From: Erythrobacter sp. UBA2510
GTDB taxonomy: Bacteria > Pseudomonadota > Alphaproteobacteria > Sphingomonadales > Sphingomonadaceae
Reading direction: 5' to 3'
Length of the DNA stretch: 15,932 bases
Assembly (NCBI GenBank): GCA_002341345.1
Contig: DDNW01000174.1
Span: 22,583 to 38,514, forward strand
Shown here one piece after another: positions 7,517-15,639 of this stretch. The first letter of the stretch is position 1. The number at the start of each line of letters is the position of its first letter. The notes beneath the pieces are model-generated. The model was given only the letters and a program-made list of their open reading frames with translations, made no database searches and was not told the DNA's origin. The translations under genes were made by a program, and so were the position numbers.

Positions 7517-8275
7517 TCAGATGCCGCCTATTGTGAAGTCGAACCCGGCTTCACCCAGCGCCGCACACAGGCTGTCGACGCAGCTCTTCAGATCGGCTGC
7601 ATCGGTTGAGCGGATCACGAAATTCGCGCCGACCTTGCCTTCGCGGAAGAAGGGGTAGGACCCAATCTGGCAGTTATCATGTGCCTTCTCGGTTTCGCGC
7701 AGCATATCGGCGACCTGGCTTTCGGCGACCCATGCGCCCACGGTTTCGGCGATTAGCGGTGCGCCGCCTTCCAGCGTCCCGGTCAGCCCGTCGAGCATCT
7801 GGGCGGTGATACCGGGGACGCCAGCCATAAGATAGATATTGCCGAGCCGGATACCCGGCGCGCCGGACATGCGGTTGGGGATGAGCTCAGAGCCTTCCGG
7901 CGTGCGCGCCATGCGCAGGCGCGCTTCGTTGAGCCCGCCGGGCTTGTCCTGGTAATAGTCGGCCAGCATCGCGCGGGCCTCTTCATGGATTACGACCGGC
8001 ACGCCGAGCGCGGCGGCGACGGCATCCACGGTAATATCGTCATGCGTTGGGCCGATCCCGCCGGTGGTGAACAGGTAATCGTAGCGGACCCGGAGAATGT
8101 TCACCGCCTCGACAATGGCGTCCATGTCGTCGGCGACGACGCGCACCTCGGTCAGGCGGATGCCCTGGACCTGCAGCCAGCTGGCAATCTGCGCGATGTT
8201 CTTGTCATGCGTCCGGCCGGAGAGAATCTCGTCCCCGATGACGATAAGGCCCGCTTTCCAGATCTTCGCGCTCAT
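7517..8275 (-). CDS. CinA-like MoCF/molybdopterin-binding domain protein (COG1058)
   Basis: A 252-residue cytoplasmic protein of the competence/damage-inducible protein A family. It has only the N-terminal MoaB/Mog-like domain, not the C-terminal nicotinamide-nucleotide amidase of full CinA. In full-length CinA this domain has ADP-ribose pyrophosphatase activity; whether this protein has it is unknown. The signature TTGGIGPTHDDIT is at residues 70-82, and VIGDEILSGRTHDKN (12-26) matches the family N-terminus. The stand-alone form is common in alphaproteobacteria. The ATG lies 18 bases after the folD stop on the same strand, so it is probably translated from the folD transcript; its ribosome site (GGGGACAGG region) is weak. 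Confidence 0.9.
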   Translation of the reverse strand: MSAKIWKAGLIVIGDEILSGRTHDKNIAQIASWLQVQGIRLTEVRVVADDMDAIVEAVNILRVRYDYLFTTGGIGPTHDDITVDAVAAALGVPVVIHEEARAMLADYYQDKPGGLNEARLRMARTPEGSELIPNRMSGAPGIRLGNIYLMAGVPGITAQMLDGLTGTLEGGAPLIAETVGAWVAESQVADMLRETEKAHDNCQIGSYPFFREGKVGANFVIRSTDAADLKSCVDSLCAALGEAGFDFTIGGI

Positions 8276-8293
8276 GTCGTCTGCCTGTCCCCG

Positions 8294-9172
8294 TCAGTTG
8301 GTGGTTGCCGCGTCGTCGGCCTGCGCCTTCGCCGCCTGCACGGTATTGGCCAGCAGGCAGGCGATGGTCATCGGCCCGACGCCGCCCGGTACCGGCGTGA
8401 CCGCTCGGGCATGCTGCACCTCGTCAAAGGCGATGTCGCCGACCAGCCGGTCCTTGCCCGAGGCGCCGGGTACCCGTGAAATGCCAACGTCGAGCAGCAC
8501 CGCACCCGGCTTTACCCAGTCGCCCTTGACCATCTCCGGAATGCCGCTGGCGGCGACAATGATATCCGCGCGGCGGGCCTTTTCGGGCAGGTCGCGAGTC
8601 TTGCTGTGCGAGACGGTGACCGTGCAGCCTTCATTGAGCAGCAGGATTGCAACCGGTTTGCCGACAATGTTGGAGCGGCCGATCACGAGTGCGTCCAGCC
8701 CCGTAGGATCGGGCACGACCGACTTCAGCAGTTCAATCACACCTGAAGGCGTGCAGGCGACGAGCCCGCGTGAACCGGTGAACAGCAGCCCGGCATTGAC
8801 CGGGTGGAAGCCGTCCACGTCCTTGGCCGGGTCGATCGCCAGCAGCACTTTCTGCGTGTCGATCTGGCGTGGCAGTGGCACCTGGCACAATATGCCGTGA
8901 ACCGACGGGTCGGCATTCAACCGGGCAATCAGCGCCAGCAATTCGTCCTGACTGGTTTCGGCGGGCAGGCGATATTCGCTGCTATTGATGCCGACTTTTT
9001 CGCAAGCCTTGATCTTGCGCCCGACATAGACCTGGCTGGCCGGATCCGCACCCACGAGAATGACTGCCAGGCCGGGGCGCTCCATCCCGGCAGCGATCAT
9101 TTCGTCGACCTGCGTCTTGGTCCTGTCGTCGAGTTGGCTGGCGATCTTTTTGCCGTCGATGATTTCGGCCAT
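8294..9172 (-). CDS. folD: Bifunctional methylenetetrahydrofolate dehydrogenase / cyclohydrolase
   Basis: FolD interconverts 5,10-methylene-THF, 5,10-methenyl-THF and 10-formyl-THF using NADP, feeding one-carbon units to purine and formyl-methionine synthesis. The 292-residue product has every landmark: YVGRK with the catalytic Lys (K53), QVPLP (97-101), DVDGFHP (118-124), CTPSG (140-144), the nucleotide-binding GRSNIVGKP (165-173) and [11 protein letters not shown] near the C-terminus. I placed the start at ATG 9172 ([11 protein letters not shown]) because it matches the family N-terminus. The frame stays open for 36 more codons upstream, but that extension looks noncoding and its ribosome site would be no better. 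It heads a two-gene unit with the CinA-like gene. Confidence 0.97.
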   Translation of the reverse strand: MAEIIDGKKIASQLDDRTKTQVDEMIAAGMERPGLAVILVGADPASQVYVGRKIKACEKVGINSSEYRLPAETSQDELLALIARLNADPSVHGILCQVPLPRQIDTQKVLLAIDPAKDVDGFHPVNAGLLFTGSRGLVACTPSGVIELLKSVVPDPTGLDALVIGRSNIVGKPVAILLLNEGCTVTVSHSKTRDLPEKARRADIIVAASGIPEMVKGDWVKPGAVLLDVGISRVPGASGKDRLVGDIAFDEVQHARAVTPVPGGVGPMTIACLLANTVQAAKAQADDAATTN

Positions 9173-9335
9173 GGGGCTGCTCTGAATTCCTGCGATTAAG
9201 ATGAATGTGCTTTCGCCACCCGCCCTAGAGATTGTTGGCGCGCCTGACAAAGGGAATGGTGCACCTTGTCTGGGCGGCATGTCCGGAATTTCGAAGGCTT
9301 GCCATGAATATGCGGTTTGGTGTCAAAGGGCGGCC

Positions 9336-10130
9336 ATGATTACGCGCCTCGTCCTCGCCGCTTGCCTCGCCGCCTTCGCTTTTTTGATGCCTGTCGGTGC
9401 GCAGGCGCAGAGCGATGCGATCGCAGGCAAGTGGGACTTGCGGATCGACGGGGTAACGATTTTTCGCTTTGAAATAGCGAAGGCAGGCCTGGACGAATGG
9501 CGCGGATCGTGGTCGCGCCCAGACAATTTCGCGACCGATGGCTATGTCTTCGCCCGGCTGCGCGGTGGTGTTGAGACGGTACAGTCGATGACCGGCATCT
9601 CTTTCAACGGCAAGGTCGAGCTCAGTTTCGATGATCCGCGGCCCAATGCGATCCCCGACATCTTCCGCTTCGAGCTGGTCGATCCTTCGACCGTTCTCAT
9701 GACCTATGTCGGGACTGACCTTAATCCGTTCTACATGGTGCGTGCCGCGCCGGATGACCGAATGGGCGATTGGAACCAGAACGCGATCTACTCGCGCCCG
9801 CGCCCTGACAATGGCGAAGAGAGCGGCAATGGTTCGATCGCTGCGCCCCCGGTGCAGGAGACAACCCGTCCACAACCGGAAGCGGGGGCGATCGCGCCGA
9901 CAACCGTCGCGCCGCTTGCGAGCCGACCGCCGCCGCCGGCACGCTCAGCCGCGCCCGCACCATCATCTTACAGATTGCCGGGCAAGCCGGTCGTGGTGGC
10001 TGGCAGCGTTGCTCCTCCTGCTGCGCCTGTCCCCGCGGCCGAACCGGCCCCGCAATCCCAACAGCCAGAGCAAGAAGAGCCCAATACGCCGAAGCGGCGG
10101 GTGGGGGCGGATTTCCTCGACGGCCTCTGA
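9336..10130 (+). CDS. Exported protein of unknown function with Pro/Ala-rich tail
   Basis: A 264-residue exported protein that I do not recognise. ATG 9336 is preceded by AAAGGG five bases away and starts a signal peptide (MITRLVLAACLAAFAFLM, cut near AQA-QS). The frame is open from 9201, but the earlier codons do not look like protein. Residues about 25-155 look beta-rich (GKWDLRIDGVTIFRFEIAK onward), a little like a small calycin-type or lipid-binding barrel. The rest, about 100 residues, is a low-complexity Pro/Ala/Gln linker ending in the ordered-looking tail RRVGADFLDGL. The layout suggests a periplasmic domain on a long tether with a short C-terminal docking motif. It is divergent from folD and converges with the lipoprotein gene. 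Confidence 0.8.
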   Translation: MITRLVLAACLAAFAFLMPVGAQAQSDAIAGKWDLRIDGVTIFRFEIAKAGLDEWRGSWSRPDNFATDGYVFARLRGGVETVQSMTGISFNGKVELSFDDPRPNAIPDIFRFELVDPSTVLMTYVGTDLNPFYMVRAAPDDRMGDWNQNAIYSRPRPDNGEESGNGSIAAPPVQETTRPQPEAGAIAPTTVAPLASRPPPPARSAAPAPSSYRLPGKPVVVAGSVAPPAAPVPAAEPAPQSQQPEQEEPNTPKRRVGADFLDGL

Positions 10131-10169
10131 CGTCCGTTTCGATCCACCCCGCTATAAGCGAGCGTGTTT

Positions 10170-10592
10170 CTAGGACGCTTCGGTCGCGGGCGCTTCTGCG
10201 GTTTCGCGCACGGGTGCCACGATCAGCAGCTTGCCATCCTCGCCGGTAAGGACACGCGAACCGTCGAATTCCGCCGGGCTGATCGCATAGCAACCTCCGT
10301 TTTCGCCTTCGTCCGGCGTCCAGCACGATTGTTCTTCACCGAATGTCCAGGTGCCGGTGATGCTCGTCCCGTCTTCCATCTCGGCGACATAGGTGCCGTC
10401 TTCATTGTTGGTGGTAACGCCCTTGGTCCCATCGGGATAGGATACGCTCCAGGCACCCAGGTAATCCTGAGCCGTGTCGGGCGCTGCGACCACGACGGGC
10501 CCGCCGGGAGCGTCATCGTCCGCTTTATCGGCCTGTTGGCCACACGCGGCGATCATGGCCGAAGCAGCCATACAGAAAACAACCTTCTTCAT
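10170..10592 (-). CDS. Small lipoprotein of unknown function
   Basis: A 140-residue predicted lipoprotein. ATG 10592 has a very strong ribosome site (GGAGGGA, 10597-10603) four bases upstream and opens a lipoprotein signal peptide with lipobox IAAC, putting the acylated Cys at residue 17. The mature part starts with an acidic, flexible stretch. It then contains short beta-like segments with repeated Asp-Gly turns (YPDGTKG, NEDGTY, MEDGTS, TGEDGKL) and two further Cys that could pair. I recognise no family. The longer frame back to 10718 is rejected because the ribosome site and lipobox both fit 10592. Its 3' end converges with the exported protein gene 39 bases away. Confidence 0.85.
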   Translation of the reverse strand: MKKVVFCMAASAMIAACGQQADKADDDAPGGPVVVAAPDTAQDYLGAWSVSYPDGTKGVTTNNEDGTYVAEMEDGTSITGTWTFGEEQSCWTPDEGENGGCYAISPAEFDGSRVLTGEDGKLLIVAPVRETAEAPATEAS

Positions 10593-10596
10593 GCAT

Positions 10597-10603
10597 TCCC
10601 TCC
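10597..10603 (-). promoter_or_regulatory. Strong ribosome binding site of the lipoprotein gene
   Basis: GGAGGGA on the minus strand, four bases before ATG 10592. It decides the start in favour of the lipoprotein form over the longer reading frame. Confidence 0.85.
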
Positions 10604-10777
10604 AGATCGTATCACGACCCGCAGCCAGAATATGCAGAAGCAAGGCGCGGGTCCTGCCGCGCCCTGTTTTGAATGGATGTTTGATCTTGGTTTGGGCGCG
10701 AGCGGAAGGTTGCGCCAATGATTCGCTTTACGCAAGCTCTCCGGGGAAAAGACCGTGCGTAACGGCGTGGCGCATGG

Positions 10778-11101
10778 TTAGCCCTGCCGCGCGCAGGCGA
10801 TGCACAAAGCTGCTTCGGGTCGTGCCTCCAGGCGACCGTCCGGAATCTGTGCGCCGCACTGGACACAGTCGCCGTACGTGCCATCTTCGATCCGCAGCAA
10901 CGCGCGCTGGGTCGAGGCGAGGTCGCGCGAGAGCACGGCGGCCTGTCCTTCGAGCGATTCATCATCTTCCAGCTGGATCGCGCGATCGTCGCTATCGGCC
11001 AGCAGCGGCTCGCCCAGATCGCTCTCGATCCGCGCAAGGCGGGCTTCGATGTCCTTTTGCCGCGCTTCGAGGACTTTCCGGGCTGTTTCGGTATCGGCCA
11101 T
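10778..11101 (-). CDS. DksA/TraR-family zinc-finger transcription regulator
   Basis: A 107-residue DksA-like protein. Family members enter the secondary channel of RNA polymerase and, often together with ppGpp, alter initiation at stress and ribosomal promoters. Residues 1-75 are charged and helical, fitting the two-helix coiled coil. D36, D39 and A41 form the DxxDxA tip motif that marks functional DksA proteins. A C4 zinc finger follows with C79, C82, C100 and C103 (CX2C-17-CX2C). It is shorter than E. coli DksA (151 residues), lacking most of the N-terminal region, as in many alphaproteobacterial paralogues. The start has a GAGGAG ribosome site. It lies downstream of ppk, ppx and the Lys-rich gene, but a terminator at 11184-11221 separates it from them. 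Confidence 0.92.
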   Translation of the reverse strand: MADTETARKVLEARQKDIEARLARIESDLGEPLLADSDDRAIQLEDDESLEGQAAVLSRDLASTQRALLRIEDGTYGDCVQCGAQIPDGRLEARPEAALCIACARQG

Positions 11102-11183
11102 TTCGTATCTCTCCTCAGGCGAGCGTCAGATAAGACTGCACCCTTCCTTTGTAGACCTTACGTCAGAAGATGGATTTGCGCCA

Positions 11184-11221
11184 AAACAAAGGGGCGCGAG
11201 AGCCTTTGCCCCCGCGCCCCT
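11184..11221 (-). terminator. Rho-independent terminator after the Lys-rich protein gene
   Basis: AGGGGCGCG (11190-11198) and CGCGCCCCT (11213-11221) form a perfect 9-bp stem with a 14-base loop. Read on the minus strand the stem is followed by TTTGTTTT, and it lies about 50 bases after the stop of the gene at 11270-11611. It also lies just upstream of the DksA-like gene, which therefore probably has its own promoter in 11102-11183. Confidence 0.8.
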
Positions 11222-11269
11222 GCCAGTTGCCTGTCCTACGACACGACCCGAAGGACGGCGCCCCTTGGC

Positions 11270-11611
11270 CTAATTCTTTTTCTGGCCGGGGATCTTTGCG
11301 AGCTTCTTGTTCTTCTTCTTTTTCTTGCCGGGTTTGGGGGCCTTGCCCTTGCCGCCGCTCTTGGCTGCCGGGTTGGATTCGGCGGCCAGCGCCGCCTCGG
11401 CCAGGCGCCGGATCGAGCTGACGCGCGGGCGAACCTCGCGCGCGAGCACGGCGCGGGCCAGTTCTGCGAGCGGCAGCACATCCTGATCGACGGGAGGGGT
11501 ACCTGTATCGTTGGCCGGCTCGTTCGCGGGTGCGAGCATCATCTGACCGGCTGCGCCATCGGCCGCAGGCTTGGTGGCCAGATTGCTACCGCTCTTGCGT
11601 CCAGTTGCCAT
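11270..11611 (-). CDS. Small protein with Lys-rich C-terminal tail, function unknown
   Basis: A 113-residue cytoplasmic protein that I do not recognise. ATG 11611 has a GAGGA ribosome site five bases upstream. Residues 1-40 are flexible and Ala/Pro/Asn-rich. Residues about 45-78 are probably one or two helices (LPLAELARAVLAREV and following). The last 30 residues hold 14 Lys, including a run of five. Such tails bind nucleic acid or, in some proteins, polyphosphate; here the polyphosphate genes ppx and ppk lie directly upstream on the same strand, 145 bp away. A TTGACA-like box at 11738-11743 (minus strand) lacks a good -10 partner, so whether it has its own promoter is open. A clear terminator follows it. 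Confidence 0.75.
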   Translation of the reverse strand: MATGRKSGSNLATKPAADGAAGQMMLAPANEPANDTGTPPVDQDVLPLAELARAVLAREVRPRVSSIRRLAEAALAAESNPAAKSGGKGKAPKPGKKKKKNKKLAKIPGQKKN

Positions 11612-11756
11612 TTCATCCTCGAGAAATGCGCCAGCCTTTCAAGAGAGAGGTCAGCGGCGATAGTGAACTGCCTTGAAATTGTAACATGAGCCGAAATACC
11701 ATTCTGGTGCAAGCATTGCGGAATGCTGTCACAAAATTGTCAATAAACTCACGAGG

Positions 11757-13265
11757 TTAGACTTTCTCTGGCGCGCCGATCCGGATCCTGTGCGAACAGC
11801 CCAGCCATTTAGCGAGGTTCTTCAAGTCCGATTCGACGCTGTCGGAGGCGAGTTGCTGGCGGCTTTCGTCCAGCCAAAGCGTCAGTGTTTCGCCGTCCCG
11901 CTCCAGCCTGCTGGTCATCAGCGAAACGCGCGAGCCGGCCCCCAGCCTGCGGCACAGCCTGATTGCCAGCCCCCACGCGGCGGCTTCGGCCAGTTCTTCC
12001 TCGCTCGCCAGCCGCAGCAGTTCGGGCGTCGGCTCGGGCTTGTTGCAGGCGCCGCGCAGCGCCGCGCCCAGCAACGCCCGCCCGCGATGGTCGAGCCCGA
12101 CCCAGCGCTTGTCCATCGCCCAGTCGAACGAGTGTTTCAGCCGCATGTTGGGTTCGAGCCGCGCCTGCGCCAGCGCCATCATGATCGCGGCCAGCCGCAG
12201 CCGCTCGCCGAGCTTGCCGCCGCCATGCGCGACGGGCGAAATCCAAGCGGCGATTGTCGCGGCGATGCTGGTCGAGGCCCCGCGCGGGCGGGCAAAGTGA
12301 TCGACCGCCACCAGAAACGGGTCGAGCTGGCGCGCTGCCTCTTGCAGCTGGCGATAGAGCAGCCCTTCGCGCAGCCCCCAAGACGAGAAGACGATTCGCT
12401 CAGGCTGCAGACTGGCCAGCACCGTGCGCAGCATCGCAGCGGCATCGGGCAAGCCCTCAGCGCGCGAGGCGGAAATGCCGCTGATCGGCGAAAGCTGGTC
12501 GGGCGTCATCTTCGCCAGCTTGCGCGCCACCTTGTCCGCCTCGTCCAGCGAGAGCGAATAGGCATGCGGATCGGTCAGCGGATATTTCTCCTTGTGCATG
12601 GCGAAATTGGCCATCGAGCGCCAGGTGCCGCCAACCATGTACATCGTACCTGCATGCGGAGCGGCCCAGTCTGCGTCCTTCAGTTCCTGATTGACCGCCT
12701 TGCTCAGCGCCGCATCCCCCTGCGCGCGCAGGGCAGGCAGGCGTAGCGTGCCGAGCGGCAGGCTGATCCCGTGTCCACAGCGGCCTTCGCCGACTTCGAC
12801 CAGTTCGAGGCTTCCGCCACCAAGGTCCGCGACCACGCCCTGCGCACCGGGAAAGGCGCCGAGTACACCAGAGGCGGCGATCACCGCCTCTTCCTCGCCC
12901 GAGAGCAGGATCGGATCGAGCCCAAGCGCGCGCACCTGTTCGAGGAAGGCCGGCCCGTTGCTCGCCTCGCGCACGGCGGCGGTGGCGACGGTCTGGATGT
13001 CGGTAATCTCGAGGTCTTTCAGGATCGATGCGAACCGCGCGATGCCGGACAGCGCCATCTCGGTCGCCTCCTTGGGCATCTTGCCGGTCGAGGCGAGGTC
13101 ACGGCCAAGCCGCGCGGTCACCTTGTCATTAAGCCACACGATCGGCGCGCGGCGGCGACCGGCATAGACAACCATGCGGACCGTGTTCGAACCGATATCG
13201 ACCACCGCCCGGTCGGGTCGGTCAGCACCTTCGCTGTTACGTCGTACGAATTTCGAAGGGGTCAT
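11757..13265 (-). CDS. ppx: Exopolyphosphatase, Ppx/GppA family
   Basis: Enzyme of the ASKHA (actin-like) fold that removes terminal phosphates from polyphosphate; related enzymes hydrolyse pppGpp. Residues 23-28 (DIGSNT) form the first phosphate loop. AVREASNG (97-104) and SGEEEA (122-127) carry the catalytic Glu region, and GGGSLE (149-154) forms the second phosphate loop. The remaining C-terminal half, to residue 502, matches the helical HD-like domain of long Ppx proteins (E. coli Ppx is 513). ATG 13265 overlaps the ppk stop in an ATGA and has AAGGG upstream inside ppk, so translation of the two is coupled. The call of Ppx over GppA rests on the ppk neighbour and the length, not on a motif specific to one activity. 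Confidence 0.93.
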   Translation of the reverse strand: MTPSKFVRRNSEGADRPDRAVVDIGSNTVRMVVYAGRRRAPIVWLNDKVTARLGRDLASTGKMPKEATEMALSGIARFASILKDLEITDIQTVATAAVREASNGPAFLEQVRALGLDPILLSGEEEAVIAASGVLGAFPGAQGVVADLGGGSLELVEVGEGRCGHGISLPLGTLRLPALRAQGDAALSKAVNQELKDADWAAPHAGTMYMVGGTWRSMANFAMHKEKYPLTDPHAYSLSLDEADKVARKLAKMTPDQLSPISGISASRAEGLPDAAAMLRTVLASLQPERIVFSSWGLREGLLYRQLQEAARQLDPFLVAVDHFARPRGASTSIAATIAAWISPVAHGGGKLGERLRLAAIMMALAQARLEPNMRLKHSFDWAMDKRWVGLDHRGRALLGAALRGACNKPEPTPELLRLASEEELAEAAAWGLAIRLCRRLGAGSRVSLMTSRLERDGETLTLWLDESRQQLASDSVESDLKNLAKWLGCSHRIRIGAPEKV

Positions 13266-15424
13266 GCAGCGCCCTTGCGCAGCGTCAGCTTGGGGACCCG
13301 GCTATCCTTGAGCGCGCCGCCCCGGCCCGAGAGCGAAGGGTTGGTCATGAAGTAATCGTGGCAGTTGAACGGCTCGCCATCGTCCTCGACCCGCTCATAT
13401 TCGCCGGTCTCGCCGTCGAGCAGCCAGCTCTGCTGCGTATCGAGCAGATTGGCGAGCAGCACCTGGTCGAGCACCTGATCATGCACGGTGACATTGGTGA
13501 TCGGCACCAGCGTTTCAACCCGGCGGTTGAGGTTGCGGTCCATGATGTCGGCGCTGGAGATGAACACGCGGGCCTTGTCGCTCGGCAACGGCTCGCCATT
13601 GCCGAAGGCGAAGATGCGGCTGTGTTCAAGGAAGCGCCCGATGATCGACTTGACCGAGATGTTGTCCGACAGGCCGGGCACGCCGGGCCTGAGGCAGCAG
13701 ATGCCGCGCACGATCAGCACGATCTGAACCCCGGCCTGACTGGCCTTGTAGAAGCGGTCGATCATCCCCTTTTCGCTGATCTGGTTCATCTTCGCCCAGA
13801 TCGTTGCGGGACGACCGGCGCGGGCATGCTCGATCTCGGCATCGATTGCTTCGTAGAGTTTCTCGCGCAGGTTGAGCGGGCTAATCGCCAGTTTCTCCAT
13901 CTGCTTGGGTTCGACATAGCCGGTAATGAAATTGAACAGCTTGGCCGCATCACGCCCCAGTGCCGGGTCGGCGGTGAAGAAGCTGAGGTCGGTGTAGATC
14001 TTGGTCGTTACCGGGTGATAATTGCCGGTGCCGAAATGGCAGTAGGTGCGATAGCCGCCCTCTTCCTCGCGCACGACCATGCTGATCTTCGCATGCGTCT
14101 TCCAGTCGACGAAGCCGTAGATCACCTGCACGCCGGCGCGTTCCAGCTCGCTCGCCCATTTGAGGTTCTGTTCCTCGTCGAAACGGGCTTTCAGTTCGAC
14201 CACGGCGGTGACTGATTTGCCCGCCTCCGCCGCGGCGCACAGCGCATTGATGACCGGCGATTGCTGGCCTGCGCGATAGAGTGCCTGCTTGATCGAGACG
14301 ACAGCGGGATCGTTCGCCGCCTGCCGCAGGAAGTCGACCACCACCTCGAAGCTTTCATAGGGATGGTGGATCACGATGTCCTTTTCGCGGATCGCCGCGA
14401 AACAGTCCCCGTCATGCTCCATGATCCGTTCTGGGTAACGCGGCGAATAGGGCGTGAACTTGAGGTCGGGGCGGTCTTCCCGAACCACGCAATCGAGTCC
14501 GACCACGCCCAGCATGCCGGTCGTCTTGCTGACGAAGGCCTGCTGCAAATCAAGCTTGTCGCGCAGCAATTCCTCTGCCTCGGGATCGAAACTGTCGTCG
14601 ATCTCCAGCCCGATGACCTGTCCGCGCCGCCGCCGCTGGATCGCCGAGCGGAAGAAACGCACGAGGTCCTCGGCCTCTTCCTCGACCTCGATATCGCTGT
14701 CGCGCAGCACCCGGAACACACCGTCGCCCTTGATCGTGAAACCGGGGAAGAGCAACTCGGCATAGCGGCAGATCAGCCGCTCGACCGCGACATAGATCGC
14801 CTCGTTGCCGGTCACTTCGCCCGGTACGCGGATGAAGCGCGGCAGCATGGAGGGCACCAGCACCATTTCCACCAGCTGACTGCCATCGTCGTCGCGCACG
14901 AGATTGAACAGCGCGCCGATCCCCTGATTGGCGACGAAGGGGAAGGGGTGGCCCGGATCGATTGCCTGCGGGGTGATGACCGGCACGATATGATCGAGGA
15001 AATATTGCCGCAGCCAGTCCTCGGCCGCTTCATCGAGCCGGTCCTCGCCCTTGATATGGATGCCCTGCGCGGCGAGCAGCGGGCGCAGTTCGGCCAGTGC
15101 GTCCTGCTGCAGGATTTCCAGCTCACGCAGCTTGGTATTGATCGCCGCCACCTGCTGGGTGGGTGTCTTTCCGTCGATCGATAGGTTCGCGACTTTCGTC
15201 CGCACCTGCCCGATCAGGCCGGCGACGCGGATCATCATGAATTCGTCGAGATTGCTGCCTGAGATCGACAGGAACCGCAGCCGTTCCAGCAGCGGATAGG
15301 CGGTGTTGCGTGCTTCGGCCAGCACCCTTTCGTTGAAGGAGAGCCAGCTCAGTTCGCGATTGAAATAGAGCTCTTCCGGAGAGAGTTCCTCCGGATCGAA
15401 GGTCTGGCTGGTCGTGACATCCAT
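13262..15424 (-). CDS. ppk1: Polyphosphate kinase 1
   Basis: PPK1 reversibly transfers the ATP gamma-phosphate to growing polyphosphate via a phosphohistidine. The 720-residue product is full length. The N-domain starts with the typical YFNRELSWLSFNERVL (20-35). The catalytic core has His444 in KTHAKISM and His463 in YCHFGTGNYHP, 19 residues apart as are H435 and H454 of E. coli PPK; the first is the expected phosphorylated residue. Further PPK1 hallmarks include the VRGICCLRPGVPG and SADIMDRNLNRRVE segments near the C-terminus. ATG 15424 is the natural start, but it lacks a good Shine-Dalgarno sequence. It is the first gene of a ppk-ppx operon. A possible weak promoter (TTGCAC, 16 bases, TAACAG) lies just upstream but is not convincing. 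Confidence 0.97.
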   Translation of the reverse strand: MDVTTSQTFDPEELSPEELYFNRELSWLSFNERVLAEARNTAYPLLERLRFLSISGSNLDEFMMIRVAGLIGQVRTKVANLSIDGKTPTQQVAAINTKLRELEILQQDALAELRPLLAAQGIHIKGEDRLDEAAEDWLRQYFLDHIVPVITPQAIDPGHPFPFVANQGIGALFNLVRDDDGSQLVEMVLVPSMLPRFIRVPGEVTGNEAIYVAVERLICRYAELLFPGFTIKGDGVFRVLRDSDIEVEEEAEDLVRFFRSAIQRRRRGQVIGLEIDDSFDPEAEELLRDKLDLQQAFVSKTTGMLGVVGLDCVVREDRPDLKFTPYSPRYPERIMEHDGDCFAAIREKDIVIHHPYESFEVVVDFLRQAANDPAVVSIKQALYRAGQQSPVINALCAAAEAGKSVTAVVELKARFDEEQNLKWASELERAGVQVIYGFVDWKTHAKISMVVREEEGGYRTYCHFGTGNYHPVTTKIYTDLSFFTADPALGRDAAKLFNFITGYVEPKQMEKLAISPLNLREKLYEAIDAEIEHARAGRPATIWAKMNQISEKGMIDRFYKASQAGVQIVLIVRGICCLRPGVPGLSDNISVKSIIGRFLEHSRIFAFGNGEPLPSDKARVFISSADIMDRNLNRRVETLVPITNVTVHDQVLDQVLLANLLDTQQSWLLDGETGEYERVEDDGEPFNCHDYFMTNPSLSGRGGALKDSRVPKLTLRKGAA

Positions 15425-15531
15425 TGGTGGCTGACCCCGGTCGATAGCGTCGTGGCGCGCATCCCTGTTAGGCGATCAGCAGGCGGGTGCAAGCGCCTTG
15501 TCCGCGCGGTCACATTCTGTCGGCGCGGGAC

Positions 15532-15598
15532 CGGCTCACTCCCGCTCCCGACCTCCCGAATTTAACCAAGTCAGGAGGATGGGAGGGGGAGTGGGCCG
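15532..15598. repeat. GC-rich palindromic intergenic repeat, copy B
   Basis: Two 25-base arms (15532-15556 and 15574-15598) pair along their whole length except for two mismatches and two G-T wobbles, around a 17-base AT-rich loop. The left arm carries the same CCCGACCTCCC core as copy A (3916-3926), and the loop ends in a similar GTC-GGAGG join. It lies between the 3' end of the virB11-like gene and the 5' region of ppk, so it may end the virB11 transcript. Confidence 0.75.
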
Positions 15599-15639
15599 AT
15601 GCCGCGGTTGATTCAGGGAAACTGAAACAAACAAACTTC

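Noticed and set aside
10728..10762. Inverted repeat TTACGCA / TGCGTAA after the DksA-like gene
   Set aside because: Arms are only 7 bp, 21 bases apart, and no T-tract follows, so I do not call it a terminator or operator.
11712..11727. Hairpin AGCATT-GCGG-AATGCT after ppx
   Set aside because: Perfect but only 6 bp and AT-rich, with a poor T-run on the minus strand. Too weak to call as the ppx terminator.
14261..15184. 307-codon plus-strand frame inside ppk
   Set aside because: Shadow of the PPK1 gene, whose frame has full family motifs. No ribosome site or domain.
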